64,000 nt of DNA from Aquimarina sediminis. GTDB lineage: Bacteria; Bacteroidota; Bacteroidia; Flavobacteriales; Flavobacteriaceae. This document shows positions 63,684 to 64,000 of the stretch, piece after piece. The stretch lies in contig NZ_POYJ01000015.1 of assembly GCF_002895435.1 (NCBI RefSeq), positions 1 to 64,000 of the forward strand, read 5' to 3'. How positions within the stretch are numbered: position 1 is the stretch's first letter; every line of letters starts with the position of its first letter. The notes beneath the pieces are model-generated. The model was given only the letters and a program-made list of their open reading frames with translations. It searched no databases and had not been told where the DNA came from. The position numbers were made by a program, and so were the translations under genes.

Positions 63684-64000
63684 ATGCTAAAAAAGAATAA
63701 AATTCAAAAGCTTAGTTTTTATATCAAAAAAATATTTTTTGATATTTTAAAAAAAAATGATTTATTGAAATACACCTTTCTTAATAGGAATTTAGCTGTT
63801 TTTTTTATAATCATGGTTAACTTAATTTCTAGTGGGCAAGATTCAAATTTTACAATTCCTGATTCTCTTTCCAATAAAAGTTTTGATAATCTTTATGATC
63901 AGTTTTACGATCACATGAATATCGAAAATGAAGATGCTAAAATATATGCCTTGACGTATCTCCATAAAGGTATAATGAATAAAAGTAATTACAGAATTAC
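63684..64000 (+). CDS. start of a probable TPR-containing regulator, cut by the window end
   Basis: The frame from the ATG at 63684 stays open to the last base (105 codons). A basic start (MLKKNKIQKLSFYIKKIFFD) leads to a TM or signal segment (AVFFIIMVNLISSG) and then TIPDSLSNKSFDNLYDQFYD and YALTYLHKG. This is the usual front of Flavobacteriia TPR/AraC-type regulators with a sensor domain. The call is tentative because most of the gene is missing. Confidence 0.5.
   Translation, partial: MLKKNKIQKLSFYIKKIFFDILKKNDLLKYTFLNRNLAVFFIIMVNLISSGQDSNFTIPDSLSNKSFDNLYDQFYDHMNIENEDAKIYALTYLHKGIMNKSNYRI

Overview
The window is an AT-rich chromosome segment from a Bacteroidota, most probably a marine Flavobacteriaceae (Aquimarina-like; an inference). 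Supporting signs are A-rich start regions with few Shine-Dalgarno sites, short lipoprotein signals, an RHS protein with SpvB/VCBS-type repeats, DUF4248-type HTH proteins, a type II-C CRISPR system with 46-bp repeats and 30-bp spacers, and short double-glycine-leader peptides beside a C39-peptidase ABC exporter.

Layout. 1-6.8 kb: the 3' part of an RHS toxin gene with an HNH (GHH) nuclease end, a candidate immunity gene and immunity debris. 7.2-22.0 kb: one co-directional module with a replication part (excisionase-like HTH, DUF1376 protein, DnaC-like ATPase, palindrome-rich intergenic region) and a run of about 17 small genes. These encode many single-TM proteins, two beta-rich proteins that may be jelly-roll capsid proteins, a transglutaminase-like peptidase, an annexin-like protein, a peptidoglycan-binding protein, a holin-like protein, a CHAP amidase and an L,D-transpeptidase-like protein. 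I see no terminase, portal or tail genes. I read this as a candidate tailless, possibly membrane-containing provirus, and it is the best candidate for an undescribed system here.

22.3-26.3 kb: a secreted protein, a PLD-family nuclease and a RecA/DnaB-like ATPase. 26.8-35.7 kb: an array of small genes whose junctions carry a recurring 17-20 bp motif (AAAGTYYAAATAAACGATG type). It includes an Sll1717-family ATPase, a DUF4041/GIY-YIG protein, a HEPN-like protein, a DUF6166 protein and immunity-like proteins. It ends at a tyrosine recombinase beside a 3' tRNA-Leu fragment (37.31-37.36 kb), the likely right attachment site of an integrated element. The intact tRNA is not in the window, so the left end is unresolved.

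37.5-45.2 kb: a tandem-repeat lipoprotein, then orphan immunity-type genes (DUF695/RraB, SUFU, DUF2199, DUF1963/YwqG, DUF3592). 45.27-52.88 kb: type II-C CRISPR-Cas with a tracrRNA on the minus strand, cas9, cas1, cas2 and an array of 25 repeats.

52.9-61.8 kb, mainly minus strand: a lipoprotein, an unknown protein, seven tiny peptide genes missed by ordinary length cut-offs (two with double-glycine leaders), two paralogous HTH regulators, a C39-ABC exporter and its HlyD-type adaptor. Three promoters here share one unusual architecture, which ties peptides and exporter into one regulon. The intergenic DNA is packed with dispersed repeats. 62.4-64.0 kb: three uncharacterised genes and the start of a probable TPR regulator.
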